This document shows, one piece after another, positions 13,579 through 13,898 of a stretch of 13,898 nt of DNA; position 1 is the stretch's first letter; each line of letters opens with the position of its first letter. The translations under genes were made by a program, and so were the position numbers. A model generated the notes under the pieces. It was not told the origin of the DNA, searched no databases, and was given only the letters and a program-made list of their open reading frames with translations. Location of the stretch: NCBI GenBank assembly GCA_028865585.1, contig JAGWJU010000015.1, positions 1 through 13,898 of the forward strand. Reading direction: 5' to 3'. The DNA comes from Elusimicrobiota bacterium (GTDB lineage Bacteria > Elusimicrobiota > Elusimicrobia > UBA1565 > UBA9628).

Positions 13579-13898
13579 ATGGATTTAAGCCAAACGACGA
13601 TTGAGCGGGAGACGAGCCTCGAAGGCGTCGGACTGCACACCGGCAACCGCTCCAAGCTCACGTTCCGGCCGGCGCCGGCCAACGCGGGCATCCGTTTTTT
13701 TCGCACGGACCTGCCCGGGACCCCGATGATTCCCGCGCGTCTGCATTTCGTGGTCACCACGGTGCGCGGCACCAACTTGGGCCTGGGCGAGGCCAAGGTG
13801 CACACCGTCGAGCACGTGCTCTCGGCCCTGACCGGCGTGGGGATAGACAACGCCGACGTCCTGGTCTCGGCGAACGAGCCGCCCATCATGGACGGCTC
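13579..13898 (+). CDS. lpxC: UDP-3-O-acyl-N-acetylglucosamine deacetylase, N-terminal part (cut off by window edge)
   Basis: The first 106 residues are visible. They contain SLEGVGLHTG (13-22), then VHTVEHVLSALTGVGIDNADV (from 74), in which Glu78 and His79 match the catalytic Glu and first zinc ligand of E. coli LpxC in both motif and numbering. LpxC performs the first committed step of lipid A synthesis, removing acetate from UDP-3-O-acyl-GlcNAc with zinc, and its product is the substrate of LpxD encoded just upstream. The ATG is 2 nt after the lpxD stop with GGAGGA 5 nt upstream, so the two are tightly coupled. Whether it is fused to FabZ, as in Bacteroidota and relatives, cannot be seen because the gene runs past 13898. 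Confidence 0.96.
   Translation, partial: MDLSQTTIERETSLEGVGLHTGNRSKLTFRPAPANAGIRFFRTDLPGTPMIPARLHFVVTTVRGTNLGLGEAKVHTVEHVLSALTGVGIDNADVLVSANEPPIMDG

Noticed and set aside
12441..13889. A 482-codon minus-strand open frame opposite lpxD and lpxC
   Set aside because: Its Asp/His/Ala-rich translation mirrors the hexapeptide codons of lpxD read backwards. Both sense genes have catalytic residues in place.

Overview
This is a GC-rich (roughly two-thirds G+C by eye), gene-dense stretch of a diderm, LPS-making bacterial chromosome. The bamA-skp-lpxD-lpxC run shows an outer membrane with lipid A. The tRNA has no encoded CCA. No phage, transposon, CRISPR or plasmid gene is seen. The phylum cannot be fixed from this window; an Elusimicrobiota-like or other uncultured Gram-negative lineage is only a guess.

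Layout. (1) Positions 1-1831, minus strand: an aldehyde dehydrogenase followed, with an ATGA overlap, by an EVE-domain protein that runs off the left edge. (2) Positions 1832-1939: a divergent promoter region. (3) Positions 1940-2011: tRNA-Thr(UGU). (4) Positions 2027-9090, plus strand: six tightly packed genes, mostly joined by ATGA or GTGA overlaps. They encode a HAD phosphatase, a sugar/alcohol-phosphate nucleotidyltransferase, an ATP-grasp enzyme, a class III PLP aminotransferase, a Gfo/Idh/MocA oxidoreductase, and an 822-residue fusion of a degenerate nucleotidyltransferase-like domain, a CDP-alcohol phosphotransferase and myo-inositol-1-phosphate synthase (MIPS). (5) Around 9112-9142: a terminator-like hairpin and a possible promoter. 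(6) Positions 9207-13898: bamA, skp (with an unusual Ala/Pro/Ser insert), lpxD and the start of lpxC.

How the genes may work together. MIPS makes inositol phosphate from glucose-6-phosphate. The nucleotidyltransferase could activate it (CDP-inositol) or activate another alcohol. The CDP-alcohol phosphotransferase forms a phosphodiester, either a phospholipid head group or a di-inositol-phosphate-like solute. The HAD protein could remove a leftover phosphate. The aminotransferase, oxidoreductase and ATP-grasp protein look like tailoring enzymes that could oxidise, aminate and acylate or phosphorylate the polyol. I think this inositol-derived, possibly aminated, polar lipid or solute pathway is the candidate undescribed system here. 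The family calls are strong; the product is inference. The neighbouring bam/lpx operon fits an envelope role, but adjacency alone does not prove it.
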